Source: Pogostemon cablin (lineage: Eukaryota > Streptophyta > Magnoliopsida > Lamiales > Lamiaceae). Taken from it: a stretch of 64,000 nucleotides of DNA. A program made the translations under genes and the position numbers. How positions within the stretch are numbered: position 1 is the first letter of the stretch; each line of letters opens with the position of its first letter. This document shows positions 47,396 to 59,125 of the stretch, in pieces. Below the pieces are notes generated by a model, which made no database searches, was not told the DNA's origin, and was given only the letters and a program-made list of their open reading frames with translations. The stretch is taken from assembly GCA_023678885.1 (NCBI GenBank), contig CM042979.1, forward strand, positions 21,939,513 to 22,003,512, given 5' to 3'.

Positions 47396-47408
47396 ACCCC
47401 CCAAACTT
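47396..47408 (-). promoter_or_regulatory. Second (internal) polypurine-like tract
   Basis: Minus strand reads TAAGTTTGGGGGG, as good as the tract next to the LTR, but located between integrase and the post-pol ORF. It may be a central plus-strand primer or mark a nested LTR start just to the left. Confidence 0.5.
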
Positions 47409-47539
47409 AGATAAAATAAAGTGAAAAATTAAGTTTGCAAAGAAGTATATACTGTAGACGAAGAGCACCTAATATAAAAATTCCTACACCAAAACAAACA
47501 AACACATAAAACAAGTAAAATGGGTGAATAAGTTCCCAA

Positions 47540-48700
47540 TAGGTGCTCATGTTTAACGTTGGAGAGCACGACAGAATGAGGACCTCTAACTTAAGTACTC
47601 AAGAGAGAGTACTGGTTTATCAAGCAATGACATGTAATGCTTCAATCTATGTCCGTCGCCACCATGATATCACATTTTTCATCCTTCAGTTCAAAACTCC
47701 CCCCTCCCCCCTTTACAGGCTCTATGAATAACATACGGTCCAATCCACTTGGACTTAAGCTTACCTGTAAACAGTTTAAGACGAGAGTTGAATAAAAATA
47801 CCTAATCACCCATATTGAACTCTTTGAAACGGATCTTTGCATTATGCCATCTTTTAGTCCTTGACTTGAAGATCCTCGAGAACTCATATGGTCTCTCTGA
47901 ATTCGTCTAACTCATTGATTTGAGTTATTCAAAACTTCTTAGCATCCACCATGCTCAAGTTCACATGCCTTACAACCAATGAAGCTTTATGCTCAATCTC
48001 CACCGGAAGGTGACAAGATTTTCCTTAAACAATTTGGAAAGGCGACATCCGTAAGACAGTCTTGAAAGTAGTTCTAAATCCCGACAAAGCATCATCAAGC
48101 TTCGTGGACCAATCTTTCCTTATACTTCCAACTGTCTTCTCCAACAATTGCTTAATCTAATGGTTAGACACCTCGGCTTGCGCATTAGCTTGTGGATAAT
48201 AAGGTGTTGCCACCCTATGCCTAACTCCATAATCCTTAAGAACCTTCTCCATCATCTTGTTAACAAAGTTTCTCCCTCCATCACTTATGAGAGCCTTCGG
48301 TACTCCATATCATCCAAAGATGTTCTTCTTCATGAAGTCTTGCACTGCTCTTACCTCATTCGTCTTGGTTGAAATTACTTCCACCTATTTCGCAACATAG
48401 TCAACTGCAAGCAGAATGTAGAGGAATCCATTAGATGGTGGAGAAAGCCCCATATAATCAATCCCCCATATAAAAAATCTCCACCAAGATGCTAGGCTGT
48501 AAAAGAATCTCATCTCTCCTCGAAATATTTCCCATCCGCTATATATCACATATCGCACGTATCCACATACTCTTGATAGCTCTTGAATAAGGTAGGCCAT
48601 TACAAACTGGATTGTAACACCTTTGCTGCAGTCTTTCGGGTGCCAAAGTGGCCCCCATTCGGCTGCGAGTGGCAAAAATCTAAAGCACTCTACCATTCAA
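47540..48700 (-). pseudogene. Athila integrase, decayed
   Basis: Minus-strand reading from 48470 gives GIDYMGLSPPSNGFLYILLA and VDYVAK (first-Asp region). Then, after an in-frame stop, KALISDGGRNFVNKMMEKVL holds the second Asp, and YYPQANAQAEVSNH holds the catalytic Glu. LDDALSGFRTTFKTVLRMSP and HLPVEIEHKA follow. The three catalytic acidic residues can all be found, but stops (for example after KKNIFG and after EVSNH) break the frame. Confidence 0.8.
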
Positions 48701-49423
48701 GCTCAGGAACACATCTACGAATTATAGAATCTAAGAAAATTTTGTAGACCCACGGCTCCTCCTACAAGATAGTCTGTATATCATGAAGGAACTTAACCAT
48801 CTAGTATCTACTAAGCAGATAAGGCTTCACTTTGGTGGCTATGTAATTAACATAATCAGCATACCATAGAGTATCCTTTTTCTCTCCAACTGGGTAGGTA
48901 TCTATAAATGTGAAGATCTTTTTAACATCCACCTTCAATAACTTTTCAATAGGAAAGTGGTCCTTAATGAATTCAGTAGTATAATCATAGTGCTCCTTCG
49001 TCTCTAGACGCGACAGGGGTCAGCTAAGATGTTTTTACTCCCATTCTTATCACGAATCTCCATGTCAAACTCCTGAAGCAATAGAATTCATATTATTATC
49101 CCCGACTTTGTATCCTTCTTATCCATCAATTATCTAATAGCCGAGTGATCCATGTAAACCACAGTCTACATCCCCACCAAGTAAGATTGAAACTTATCGA
49201 AGGCATTCACCACCGCCAAGAATTTCTTTTTGGTGACAATGTAATTCTTTTGAGCAGAATCAAACGTCTTACTTGCTTAGTATATGGCATGAAACTTCTT
49301 CTCTCTTAACTACCCCAACACGACTCTTAAAGTTGTGTCACTCGCATTACACATCAGCACAAAAGGTTGAGTCAAATTTGGCATGACTAGGATCGGTGCA
49401 ATTATCCATGCTTCCTTAAGTAC
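48701..49423 (-). pseudogene. Athila RNase H region, heavily decayed
   Basis: Minus-strand fragments near 49140 (TVVYMDHSAIR-type segment) and near 49230-49270 (NYIVTKKKFLAVVNAF) mark RNase H, with stops in between. The frame is not open for more than about 40 codons. Confidence 0.6.
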
Positions 49424-50740
49424 CTAAATAACATGTAAGCAAGTATCATGGAATTCAAATTTCACATCCTTTTCAATTAACCTGGACATTGGTTTTAAAT
49501 ATTTTGAGAAGTCTTTTATGAATCTCCGATAAAATTTTGCATGCCCTAAGAATGACTGGATTCCTCTCTTATTAGTGGGTGGTGGAAGTTTTTCAATCGC
49601 CACCACCTTAGAACGATCAACCTGCAAACCTGCAGCTGAAATATGATGTCCTAGGACTAGTATATCGTCTTTCACCATGAAATAGCATTTTTCCTAATTC
49701 AAGACGAGATTAGTCTCTTCACATCTCTCCAAAACCAAAGACAAGTTAGACAGACGAGTCAAATGAAGAACCAAAAACAAAAAAATCATCTATAAATACT
49801 TCCATGACTCTCTCAATCAGACCCTCAAAAATAGACATCATACATCTTTGAAAAGTCGTAGGTGCATTACATAAGCCAAAGGGCATCTTCCTAAAGGCAA
49901 AAATACCATTGGGGGTAAGTGAATGTCATATTTTCCTGATCCTCCATCGCAATCATTATTTGATTGTAACTAGAGTACCCATCCAAGAAGCAATAAAAAA
50001 CATAACCTACAAGTCTATCCAACATCTGATCCATAAAGGGTAAAGGAAAGTGATCTTTACGTGTGTTCACATTAAAATTTCTATAATCAACATAAACACG
50101 CCACCCCATAGGTACTCTTGTAGCAAGTACTTCACTATATTCACATTTTACTATAGGCATTCCCCCTTTCTTAACTCAAGTAGGGACTATCCCTAATAGG
50201 GTAAACAATTCCTGCATCTAACCACTTGAGTACTTCTTTTCTTACCACTTCTTACATAGCAGGGTTCAACCTCCTCTGATGCTGCACAGAACTTTTAGTT
50301 TCTTCTTCAAGTCTTATCTTATGCATATAAAAAGTATGACTAGTCCCTTTCAAATCATCAATTGACCATCCAATAGCAGACTTATGCAATCTTAACACAA
50401 TTAGCAGTTTCTCAAGTTCAATTTTAGATAGAGAAGATGATACAATTACCGAAAAAGTTTCATTCTTCCCATAATAAGCATACTTGAGATGGTCTAGAAG
50501 CAGCTCGAGCTCGACTTTATTCTCCTCCTTGAATGAATTTCCTCCAACATGTAGAGGCAAGTATTGCTTTGTCCACTTAACTTCCTCCAATAGTGAGTCT
50601 CTATGCCTATACCTGCTCTCATTCAAACTATGTAATGTTTCAAGAAATTCAAGAGAAAACTCATTAGATAATTCATCGAGATTAGTAGTAGATAAAGTAA
50701 GAGATTTGCTTATACATGTCTCCAAGGTATCCATAGACAT
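49424..50740 (-). pseudogene. Athila reverse transcriptase, decayed
   Basis: Frames 50740-50252, 50160-49891 and 49678-49424 together cover the RT. Motifs include AIGWSIDDLKG, then GWRVYVDYRNFNVNTRKDHF with PLPFMDQMLDRL and FLDGYSSYNQIMIA. After a gap with stops comes ILGHHISAAGLQVDRSKVVA-type sequence and RGIQSFLGHAKFYRRFIKDF, the connection to RNase H. The region of the FMDD box (about 49790) is frameshifted. Confidence 0.8.
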
Positions 50741-50814
50741 GTCAAAGGTAAGTCTTCCTCCACGATCTCTTCTACTACTTACACAGAATTACATTGACGT
50801 TTTTTTGTAGGTCA

Positions 50815-51481
50815 CTACATCGCCTTATTCAAAGAGAAGATGACTTCTTTATTATTGACTCTCAGGCTCAACTCTCTTTTCCACACATCTATGAGAGCTC
50901 TTCCGGTAGCAAGGAATGGATGCTCTAAGATCAGAGGCTTACTATCCTTGTCATCCTCCATATCAAGAACAAGAAAGCCTACGGAAAAAATTAGACTTGA
51001 CACCTTTACCAGAATATCTTCAATAACTCCCTTAAGGTATGCCAATTACCTATCTGCTAACGGTAGAGCCACAGATATAGGCTGCAACTCCCCCAAACCA
51101 AGCTCTTGAATGTGGAGAAAGGCATCAAACTGATACTAGCTCCAAGATCACATAAGGCTTTCCTCGGTGGTCCTTTTCCAAGTCACAGGGAATGATAAAA
51201 CTACCTGGATCCTTCGATTTTTCTGGTAACCTTTTCTGAATAATTGAACTATGATTTTCTGTCAGATTTACTATCTCCACACTATTCGAACTTCTCTTTC
51301 TAGACATGATTTCCTTGATGAACCTTGCGTAATATGGCATCTGACTTAATGCTTCTAAGAATGGTATACTGATTTGGATCTTCCTAAATACATCAGCAAA
51401 CTTTCTGAATTTCTCATCAAGTCCTTTCCTCAAGAATCTATGAGAGAAGAGAAGTGATACCTTTGTTTTTCGAAGTCCCAC
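50815..51481 (-). pseudogene. Athila gag tail and aspartic protease, decayed
   Basis: Frame 51481-51125 carries FLRKGLDEKFRKFADVFRKI, MPYYARFIKEIMSRKR and KDPGSFIIPCDLEKD, which precede the protease. Frame 51045-50815 carries the protease end: GVIEDILVKVSSLIFSVGFL and HPFLATGRALIDV. The active-site block between them (about 51100) is frameshifted; the related plus-strand copy has CDLGASINLMP there. Confidence 0.8.
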
Positions 51482-52125
51482 ACTGTCTCTCTCGAACTCT
51501 ACTTCCGTTTATCTCAGTTTCTTAGCTCTATGCCACTTTTTATCTGCAATAACCTGATCAGCTTGACTCTGTATGGAATTCGAATGTGCTGGAAATAAGG
51601 TCCTAGCAACATCCCAAGCCACATCCTGACCTTCTCCACTATAGCTCGGCTGGATTTGGGCTTCTCTCAAGTCCCTCTCGGCTCGAGCTGTTTGATCAGC
51701 ACGAAAATTTGCATTTTTCATAGGTCATTTTTATATAATTTTTACATAATTTTAGCATTGTTTGTGGAGTTTTTTGCTTATTTTTATATTTTCTATGATT
51801 TTACGGGTATTGTTGAGATATTGCAGAATTTGGGCTTATTTAGAGTCCAGTCTATGTCCATGGTCGAGCTTGCACAACTCGGCTCGGGCCTCGTGCACGA
51901 ACTCAACTCGAGTCCTGAAGTCGAGTCGACTTCTGGCCATTTTTCCTGCTTCGCCTCTTGGCTCTATTTTTCACATGTTTTCAACATATTTAAGCTCATT
52001 TTTTACATTTCACATTTTCAAACACAAATCTCAACATGAATGTAAAACACCACCAAATGCTATCCAAATCGGATAAAATCATATGATATTACACATAAAA
52101 AGGCACAAATTCAAGATGACAATAG
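51482..52125 (-). mobile_element. Junction of truncated gag with LTR fragments
   Basis: From about 51600 rightwards the sequence looks like LTR: CTCGGCTCGAGCTG near 51677, then from 52125 leftwards on the minus strand a start TGATAAGAGC followed by AT-rich sequence and a GC block with CTCGAGTTGAG and CTCGACTTC words (51860-51935). The 70-codon frame 51509-51721 overlaps this and is not a convincing gag N-terminus. The 5' part of the Athila element was lost here by recombination. Confidence 0.45.
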
Positions 52126-52645
52126 CTCTTATCAAATATCAAACCCAAAAGATGGTGTATTACTAATTTAATTATAATCAAGACAAGTTTTGGCTATAAA
52201 AATTGAGTATCAAATTACTAAACTACTAAAAAAATTAATTAAATAATAATTAAAATAAACTAACACTTAGAATATTCCGAAGGTTTCTCAAGAATGGAGA
52301 ATAGGTAGCCTTAGGATAATCCAATTTAATTTCTTAATTTTCCTCTCAAGTGTACCAGCCAACTCTGCTTTGTGAATTATGAACGCATCAGTAAACCATG
52401 AAAACTTACTCTATAGACACAAGCAAGTAGCGTATAAAATCTGTGAATCACCTCGGAGCAAGAAATATAATTTCACCCCCTTTCTAGGTACTATCAGTAT
52501 CAATTATTTTCCCACGCGTTGGTACTCAAACCCCATATGATCTCCCTTTATAAGTAATACAAAACTATTCTTTTGGTCCTGCTTATTAACTCGGAATTTA
52601 TGCAATTAACAAACATTCATAATTGACAGTTCCAATGAAACCTTG
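52126..52645 (-). mobile_element. Athila-type LTR fragment (same family as 1342-3362)
   Basis: Aligns with about 1420-1950 of the first LTR; shared words include TAGGATAATCCA, TTTCTAGGTACTATCAGTAT and GATCTCCCTTTATA. Both ends are truncated. Confidence 0.7.
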
Positions 52646-52655
52646 GGAGTATTGG

Positions 52656-54182
52656 TGATTAGTAATATTTTTACCTAGATTTTAGTGTCTTTTTATATCT
52701 ATTTTGTAGTGTTTTATCAGTTTTTTATGTGCTATTTGGTTGTGTTATGTGTTTTATGGAAATGTGTGAGAATGAGCTTAAACGTGTAAAAAATAGATAA
52801 AAATAGAGCGAAAATAGAGTCGTGAGTCGAGATAAAAGAAGAAAACAATTGCAGCGCAAACATGCCCGCCCGTGTTAAATACACGAGGCGTGTTCATGCA
52901 CATGCCTCGTGTACCGCACACGGCCCTGTAAGAGGTGGCCATGCGCTAGCATCTGAAACGCCTACTCTCCCACCCTGTGGCTGTGTTCAGTGCACGAGCC
53001 GTGCACCGTCTGGTGCAAAATATTAATCAAAAGCCCTAACACGACTCGGGCCATGTGCATGCACACGAGCCGTGTAGGTGCCAAAATTAGTGAAAATTCA
53101 GAATTCTTCTAGAAGCTCCCAAGGGGTATAAATACCCAATATTTCAATATTTGATCAAGTATCATCCGAGAATTATCAGCTGCACACACATCACACATAA
53201 TTCCTTCCATTTTTCACCATTTCTTTCATCCATTCACCATCCATTCTATCTATCTTCATCACACCATCAAAATCTTCATCCAATTGAAGAAAAGGAACAA
53301 GGAAGAGAGGAGAAGTGCAAAGGGAAGGAAGGAGATCACCATTGAAGCATTTCAAGGGAGTTTTCATCCAAACCTTATTTTAAACCTCATAGTTTTGTCA
53401 TGATTTGTAAGGATTTAATTATCTATGTTTATTTCCTTATGAAAATGATAGGCTAATCTCTCTTGTGAGATTAGCAACATGGAAGTTGTTGGATAATTTT
53501 GGGATTTATGTATTTAAATTCATGTGTTGATTGGGTAAATAGATTTTCTATCATTGATGCTTGAGATCTTGAGGTTTATGATAATTTGCATGTTTTGTTT
53601 TTCTAAATATGTGATTAGATTGAGAAATCAATTATGTGCTTAGGATAATTAAGTGAATCATTTTATCAAACACCTCATATGCATTATAAATTGTAAAGAG
53701 ATTGAAAACTCCTTTGGGATTTAGAACCCCTTGATAGAACATGTGATTTGTTAGATCGAGAGGTCAATTGATCGTGTGAAGGGACTCTCTAATTGAGCTT
53801 AGTACCTAGTTGGAATTGTTTGATTGAGAACAAACCTTAGATCATTTTGGAGACCTTGTAAAAGATCTACATCATATCCATTCCGAGAGAAAGTTTAGGT
53901 GGAATTTGTGTTGGCCCTTAGTTTTCTACCCTTGACACATATGAGTTTAATGCATGAATCCTAGAATTACCATGTCTTTAGTGTTGTTAATCTCACTTTT
54001 GCTCAATTTGGAAAACCACCTTTCATTTATCTATTTTATTTGTTTGATCATTGCTTGGTTACTTGCTTTAATTACTTGTTTGAACAACTAACCATTTGAT
54101 GATTCGTCTATATAAAATCGCAAGAAATGAGATATCGCTTAAGCTCTTGTACCTTCCTCCCTATGGTTCGATAAATTCTTGA
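52656..54182 (+). repeat. Athila-type 5' LTR with lost PBS
   Basis: Begins TGATTAGTAA and shows the same layout as 28492-30137: an AT-rich start, a GC block (52860-53080) with CACGAGCCGTG and ACACGAGGCGTG words, then a long AT-rich part with AGGCTAATCTCTCTTGTGAG near 53450, as at 29310. It ends within the CCCTATGGTTCGATAAATTC block, about 70 bp short of the expected end, and joins gag directly. Confidence 0.7.
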
Positions 54183-54810
54183 ATTGGTCATCCCGACTAC
54201 AAGTTATGGCTCAATTCATTGAGATTGCTAATATAGTAAAGATGAACGGGGTGAGCGTGGATTGCATTAAAATAAGGTTGTTCTCGTTTTCGTTGAGGGA
54301 TCGTGCTAGAACATGGCTCTCCACTATTACTTCGGGTACGTGCAACACATGGGATGAACATGCACAAATATTTTTGAACAAGTACTTTCGACCTTCTAAG
54401 ACACTCCAAATGAAGAGCTTGATCACTCAACTCAAGCAAATACCTCAAGATAGTTTTTATGAAGCGTGGGAAAGGTTTAAGAATATGCTTCGCAAGTGTC
54501 CACAACATGGATTCCCGGAGAATCAACAAGTTGGATTTTTCTATCAAGGATTAGTGAATGGGCAAAGAATACTTGTTGATGCTTCAACCGGTGGATCCGT
54601 ACTTGGAGTAACTCCGGAAAGAGCCATAAGAATTTTTGATGAGATAGCTACAAATATTTATCAATGGCCATCGGAGAGAGTAGGTGGATGTTATGGGTCT
54701 GAGCACATGGATCAGGATAACAATTTAGTGTGAAGAGTGCTAGTGTAGAGTCAAGTATGCTAAGTGTTGAAATGATAGTGGCGGAAGTCGTTAGACAAAT
54801 TAGCTTGAAT
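54183..54810 (+). pseudogene. Athila gag (capsid), N-terminally truncated
   Basis: The open frame to 54733 reads MAQFIEIANIVKMNGVSVDC, then RLFSFSLRDRARTWLSTITS, WDEHAQIFLNKYFRPSKTLQ and SFYEAWERFKNMLRKCPQHG. This is the retrotransposon gag domain (PF03732-like). The normal N-terminus is missing because the LTR is fused upstream, and a stop follows PQHG...HMDQDNNLV. Confidence 0.85.
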
Positions 54811-55640
54811 CAAGGTTTGAACCAATGAGCTAATATGGTTGAAGGGCAAGTAGAGCAAGGTATGCTTCCCCCGAATAGTGTGAGTGGAGAACAATGGGCT
54901 ATGTCTATGCCACATGTGGAGGGCAAGGGAGAGGATACTAAGGTAATTACCAAAATAATTATCATAGTAATTTCAACCAAAATCAAGGGAACTACCCACC
55001 TAGACAAGGAGGAGGCTTCAATAATCAAAGTGGTGGAAGTTCTTACCCACAACAAAGGAGGCAAGATAATTTTTCCTACTCCAACTCGAATAATGCGGTT
55101 GCTTATCCTTCGGGGTATCATCCGGGAGCTAAGGCACCGAATAATGAAGGGAGAGCAACGACTGAAAACTCCTTGAAAAGTTGATTGCATCGAACAAAGC
55201 CCAAGATGAGTCAAGAAAAAAGATTGATGAAGCTAATGATAAAAGGTTCAAGGCTTTGGAGTACATGGTTGGACAAATTGCTAGTTCGTTGAGTGCGAAC
55301 GAAAAAGGAAAATTTCCGTCCACCACCATTGTAAATCCAAAAAAGCAATGCAAGGCACTCACGTTGAGGAGTGGAACTAATTATGAAGGACCTTCTATGC
55401 CTATGGAAAAGGAGAGGATAGAAGAGAAGGTGAATGATGAAGATTTGGTTGAGGAAGAGCTTGTGAAAGAAAATGAAGTTGCAGCTAAAGTGAATGATGA
55501 AATGGAATTGGTTGAGCCGGAAGTTGTTGAAATGAAGTGGCAATGTACTAAGGCAATGAAAAAGAAAGAGGATGAAGTGGAGTTGGAAAGGGATAGTTTG
55601 GTCATACCAAAACTCAAGTTTCTATTCCTTTTCCACATAG
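54811..55640 (+). pseudogene. Athila gag C-terminal region
   Basis: Glycine/asparagine-rich sequence (54950-55100) is readable in a shifted frame as NYPPRQGGGFNNQSGGSSYP. An acidic linker follows (frame 55181-55648) with FKALEYMVGQIASSLSANEK, CKALTLRSGTNYEGP and a Glu/Lys-rich tail. Such tails connect gag to protease. At least two frameshifts are present. Confidence 0.75.
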
Positions 55641-56277
55641 ATTCTTGAAGAAGGGCCTTGATGAAAAGTTTGCAAAGTTTTTGAAAATCTTCAAGAAAAT
55701 CCACATCAATATACTCTTTTCGGATGCTTTGAGGCAAATACCTTATTATGCCAAGTTTTTGAAAGATATCATGGCGAGAAAGAGGAGCTTAGTGGAGAAT
55801 GATATCGTCAACTTGACGGAGGAGTGTAGTGCCATAATTCAAAAGAAGTTGCCTCCAAAGCTCAAAGATCCAGGGAGTTTTTTCATACGATGTGAGATGG
55901 GAAAAAGTGAGGTACAAAAGCTCTTTGTGATCTTGGTGCTAGTATAAATTTGATGCCCATGTCAATTTTTAAGAAATTTGGTATAGGGGAAGTAAAGCCT
56001 ACGTCCGTCATATTACAACATGCGGATATGTCTTTCTTACCCTAAGGGAGTAGTTGAGGATGTACTTGTAAAAGTTGGAAAGTTTATATTCCCGATAGAT
56101 TTCGTAGTGCTTGACATGGAAGAGGGTGCAAATGTTCCATTGATTTTGGGTCATCCATTCTTGGCCACAGGAAGAGCTTTAATTGATGTGCATAAAGGGG
56201 AGTTAACTTTGAGAGTAAATGAAGAAGAGGTTGTGTTTTCATTAAGGAGTGTTATGAGGCATCCGAATGAGAAATAA
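55641..56277 (+). pseudogene. Athila aspartic protease
   Basis: Frame 55645-55947 carries GLDEKFAKFLKIFKKIHINI, LRQIPYYAKFLKDIMARKRS and KDPGSFFIRCEMGK. The active-site block ALCDLGASINLMP follows in another frame at about 55918-55956. The C-terminal half, GVVEDVLVKVGKFIFPIDFV with HPFLATGRALIDVHKGELTL, is in frame 56020-56277. The protease would cut the gag-pol polyprotein. One frameshift splits it. Confidence 0.85.
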
Positions 56278-56333
56278 GAGTTTAGAAGGATTGATTTGAT
56301 TGATGAAATTGTTCAAGAGAACTTGCCATTTTC

Positions 56334-57500
56334 TTGTCCAAGGATCCCCTCGAGACAAGCATAAGCCACTCTCTCACTCTATCTTTTAACTCTACTTCTT
56401 CTTTATATTGTTTGAAAGATGATGATATAAATTATTGCTTACATGACTTGAATGCTTGTAGGGAAATGCAAGAAGACAAAGACAAAATGATGTACTATGG
56501 AAAGAGGGAATACCTTCCATTGGAGGTAGAGAGTGAAGAGCCCAATAAGGGAAAAGAAGAATTGAAGCCATTACCCGATCACCTTATGTATGTGTACTTG
56601 GGGGACAACAAAATATTTTCGGTAATTGTATCATTATCTCTTTCACCTCTTGAGCTTGATAAATTGTTGAGGGTGCTTAGAGAGCATAAAAGTGCTATAG
56701 GGTGGAGTATTGATGATTTAAAAGGAATAAGTCCCACTATTTGTATGCATCACATTAGGTTGATTGATGAGAGTAAAACATGCATACAACCTCAACGTCG
56801 TTTGAACCCAATTATGCAAGAAGTGGTTAGGAAAGAAGTTTTAAAATGGTTAGATACTAATATTGTTTATGTCATAAGTGATAGTCCTCATGTGAGTCCT
56901 TTACATGTTGTGGCTAAGAAAGGGGGATTAACCATTGTTAAAACGGAATTTGATGAAGAACTTGCTATAAGGGTAAAAACGGGTTGGAGAGTGTGTTATG
57001 ATTATAGAAAGCTTAATAAAAATACTCATAAAGATCATTTTCCTTTTCCTTTTATTGATCAAATGCTTGATAGGTTAGCGGGATACAAGTATTATTATTT
57101 TCTTGATGGTTACTCAGGGTACAACCAAATCATGATAGCCCCCGAGGATCAAGAGAAAACAACTTTTACTTATCCGTATGGCACATTTGCTTTTTAGAAA
57201 TTGCCTTTTAGGTTGTGCAATGCCCCCGCCACCTTTCAACGTTGCATGATGGCCATCTTTAGGGGATTGATTGAAAATATATTGGAGTTGTTTATGGATG
57301 ATTTTTCTGTCTTTGGGTCTTCATTTGATATATGCTTGGCTAATCTTTCTATGGTGTTGCAGCGATGTCAAGATACGAACCTAGTCTTGAATTGAAAAAA
57401 TGCCATTTTATGGTTCAAGCGGGTATCGTACTTGGGCATCATATATCGGAGAAAGGTTTGAGAGTTGATAGGGCGAAGGTTGTAGCCATTGAACATCTTC
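56334..57500 (+). pseudogene. Athila reverse transcriptase
   Basis: The frame 56334-57197 shows HKSAIGWSIDDLKGISPTIC, then RRLNPIMQEVVRKEVLKWLD, GWRVCYDYRKLNKNTHKDHF, FIDQMLDRLAGYKYYYFLDG and YSGYNQIMIAPEDQEKTTFT. An in-frame TAG at 57196-57198 replaces the residue before LPFRLCNAPATFQRCMMAIF. The catalytic box ELFMDDFSVFGSSFD is intact in 57201-57395. A second stop follows DTNLVLN. With only two nonsense changes, this is the best-preserved RT in the window. Confidence 0.9.
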
Positions 57501-58100
57501 TACCACCAAAGAATGAAAAAGGAGTTAGATCGTTCCTTAGCCACGCCGGCTTCTATCGATGTTTTATAAAAGATTTTTCTAACATAGCTAAACCTTTGTG
57601 TAAATTGCTTGAAAAAGATGCTCCGTTTGAATATAATGATGAATGTCTTGATGCTTTTAGGGTGCTCAAGGAAGCCTTAATTTCATCAACAATCCTTGTC
57701 TCTCTCGATTGGAGTATGCCTTTTGAGCTTTATTGTGATGCAAGTGACAATGCATTAGGAGTAGTACTAGGCCAAGTGAGAGAGAAGTTTCGTGCTAACT
57801 ACTATGCATCGAAGACGTTCTATGCAAATCAAAAGAATTACACCATAATGGAAAAGGAGTTTTTATCCGTGGTTTATGCTTTTGAAAAATTTCGTCCATA
57901 CCTAGTTGGGACAAAAACTATTATTTATACGGATCATGCGGCCATTGGGTATTTGATGAACAAGAAATATGCTAAACCAAGACTAATCCGTTCGGTTCTT
58001 TTGTTGCAGGAGTTCGATGTGGAGATACGTGATAAGAAGGGGGTTGAAAATGTCATAGCCGGCCACTTGTCACGTTTGGAAAATATTGATGAAGAAGGAA
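57501..58100 (+). pseudogene. Athila RT connection and RNase H
   Basis: Part of the 413-codon open frame 57365-58606. It contains GHHISEKGLRVDRAKVVAIE and FLSHAGFYRCFIKDFSNIAK, then RNase H with YCDASDNALGVVLGQ (first Asp), IMEKEFLSVVYAFEKFRPYL (Glu) and IIYTDHAAIGYLMNKKYAK (second Asp). The last acidic residue, usually in ADHLSR, is Gly here (IAGHLSRLEN), so RNase H activity is probably impaired. Confidence 0.88.
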
Positions 58101-58758
58101 CCATGAAGTTCATTAAGGATGTATTTCCGGATGAAGAAATCCTTCAAGTTGATTTTCAAAGGATGTATACTTTGTGTGAAACCTGGAGGCCTTGGTATGT
58201 GGATTTTGTGAACTATTTAGCTTGTGGTCTCAAGTCGGATCATCTTCCCGAATCCCGTAGAAAAAAGTTCTATCATGATGTCAAGGAGTATTTGTGGGAT
58301 GATCCTTTATTGTTCAAAAATGGTCCGGATGGGATCATAAGGAGGTGTATCTCGAAAGAAAAGAAGTTAAGTGTCATGGAAATGTGCCATAGTTCACCAT
58401 GTGGAGGACATTTTGGGTTTCAAAAGACGGGGGCAAAGATTTTACAGTCGGGTTTGTTTTGGCCAACTTTGTTCAAGGATTGTAAGGAGTACATCAAAGG
58501 ATGTGATAGGTGCCAAAGGATTGGAAGTATAGGGCAACGTGATGAGATGCCCATGAGGAACATTTTTGAAGTTGAGGTATTCAATGTATGGGGATGGACT
58601 TCATAGGGCCATTTCCACCTTCAAATGGCTACCTTTACATATTGCTTGCGGTGGATTATGTTTCTAAATGGGTGAAAGCAATCCTGACAAGAACAAATGA
58701 TGCTTTAGTGGTCAAGGCTTTCTTAAAGAAGAACATCTTTGCTAGATTGGGGTGCCAA
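58101..58758 (+). pseudogene. Athila integrase, truncated by the CACTA-like element
   Basis: The zinc-binding HHCC region is present: MCHSSPCGGHFGFQKTGAKI, then CKEYIKGCDRCQRIG. A frameshift near 58600 moves to the next frame, MDFIGPFPPSNGYLYILLAV with DYVSKWVKA, which contains the first catalytic Asp. The sequence ends at KKNIFARLG, a few residues before the expected second Asp, where the CACTA-like terminus starts. The rest of integrase is not found on the far side. Confidence 0.88.
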
Positions 58759-59125
58759 CACTATACTAAAAATACATTAAGACAACACATATAATGTGTT
58801 GTCTGTTAGCTTCTTTTTAGAAAAAATCTCTGCTATCGAAGCCCCTGTTGTCGTAGGCCATTTGAAAAGATGCACAACGACAACACATATTATGTGTTGT
58901 CGTTGTGCGTCCTTTTAAAAAAAGATGCACAATGATAATAGATATTTATGTGTTGTCATTGTGCGTCTTTATGTATTATCTTTGTGCGTTTCTTTAAAAA
59001 ATTTAAGACAACAGGCTATATATGTTGTCTTACTGGTTAAGACAACAGATATATGTATTTTCTATTAATGTAGTATTATTAAATTATCCATAGCGTCTAC
59101 ATTTTATATGTGTTGTCGAACCAAT
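58759..59125. repeat. Left subterminal motif array with a 37-bp perfect palindrome
   Basis: At least five copies of TGTTGTC-TTGTGCGT-type words are present in both orientations. At 58872-58908 the arms GCACAACGACAACACATA and its exact complement flank a single T. Confidence 0.85.

Larger units (their letters stand above)
41480..51721 (-). mobile_element. Minus-strand Athila-type Ty3/gypsy element, 5' truncated
   Basis: In minus-strand order: truncated gag/protease (51721-50815), RT (50740-49420), RNase H (about 49420-49000), integrase (48700-47600), an internal polypurine-like tract (47408-47396), a GC-rich block, a post-pol ORF remnant (45900-44500), non-coding 3' region, polypurine tract (43113-43101) and 3' LTR (43100-41480). 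The order and motifs are those of the Athila clade. The 5' LTR and PBS are missing on the right. Many stops and frameshifts are present. No LTR pair is available for dating. Confidence 0.75.

Noticed and set aside
51509..51721. 70-codon frame as a gag N-terminus
   Set aside because: It overlaps an LTR-like GC block and does not resemble Athila gag starts.
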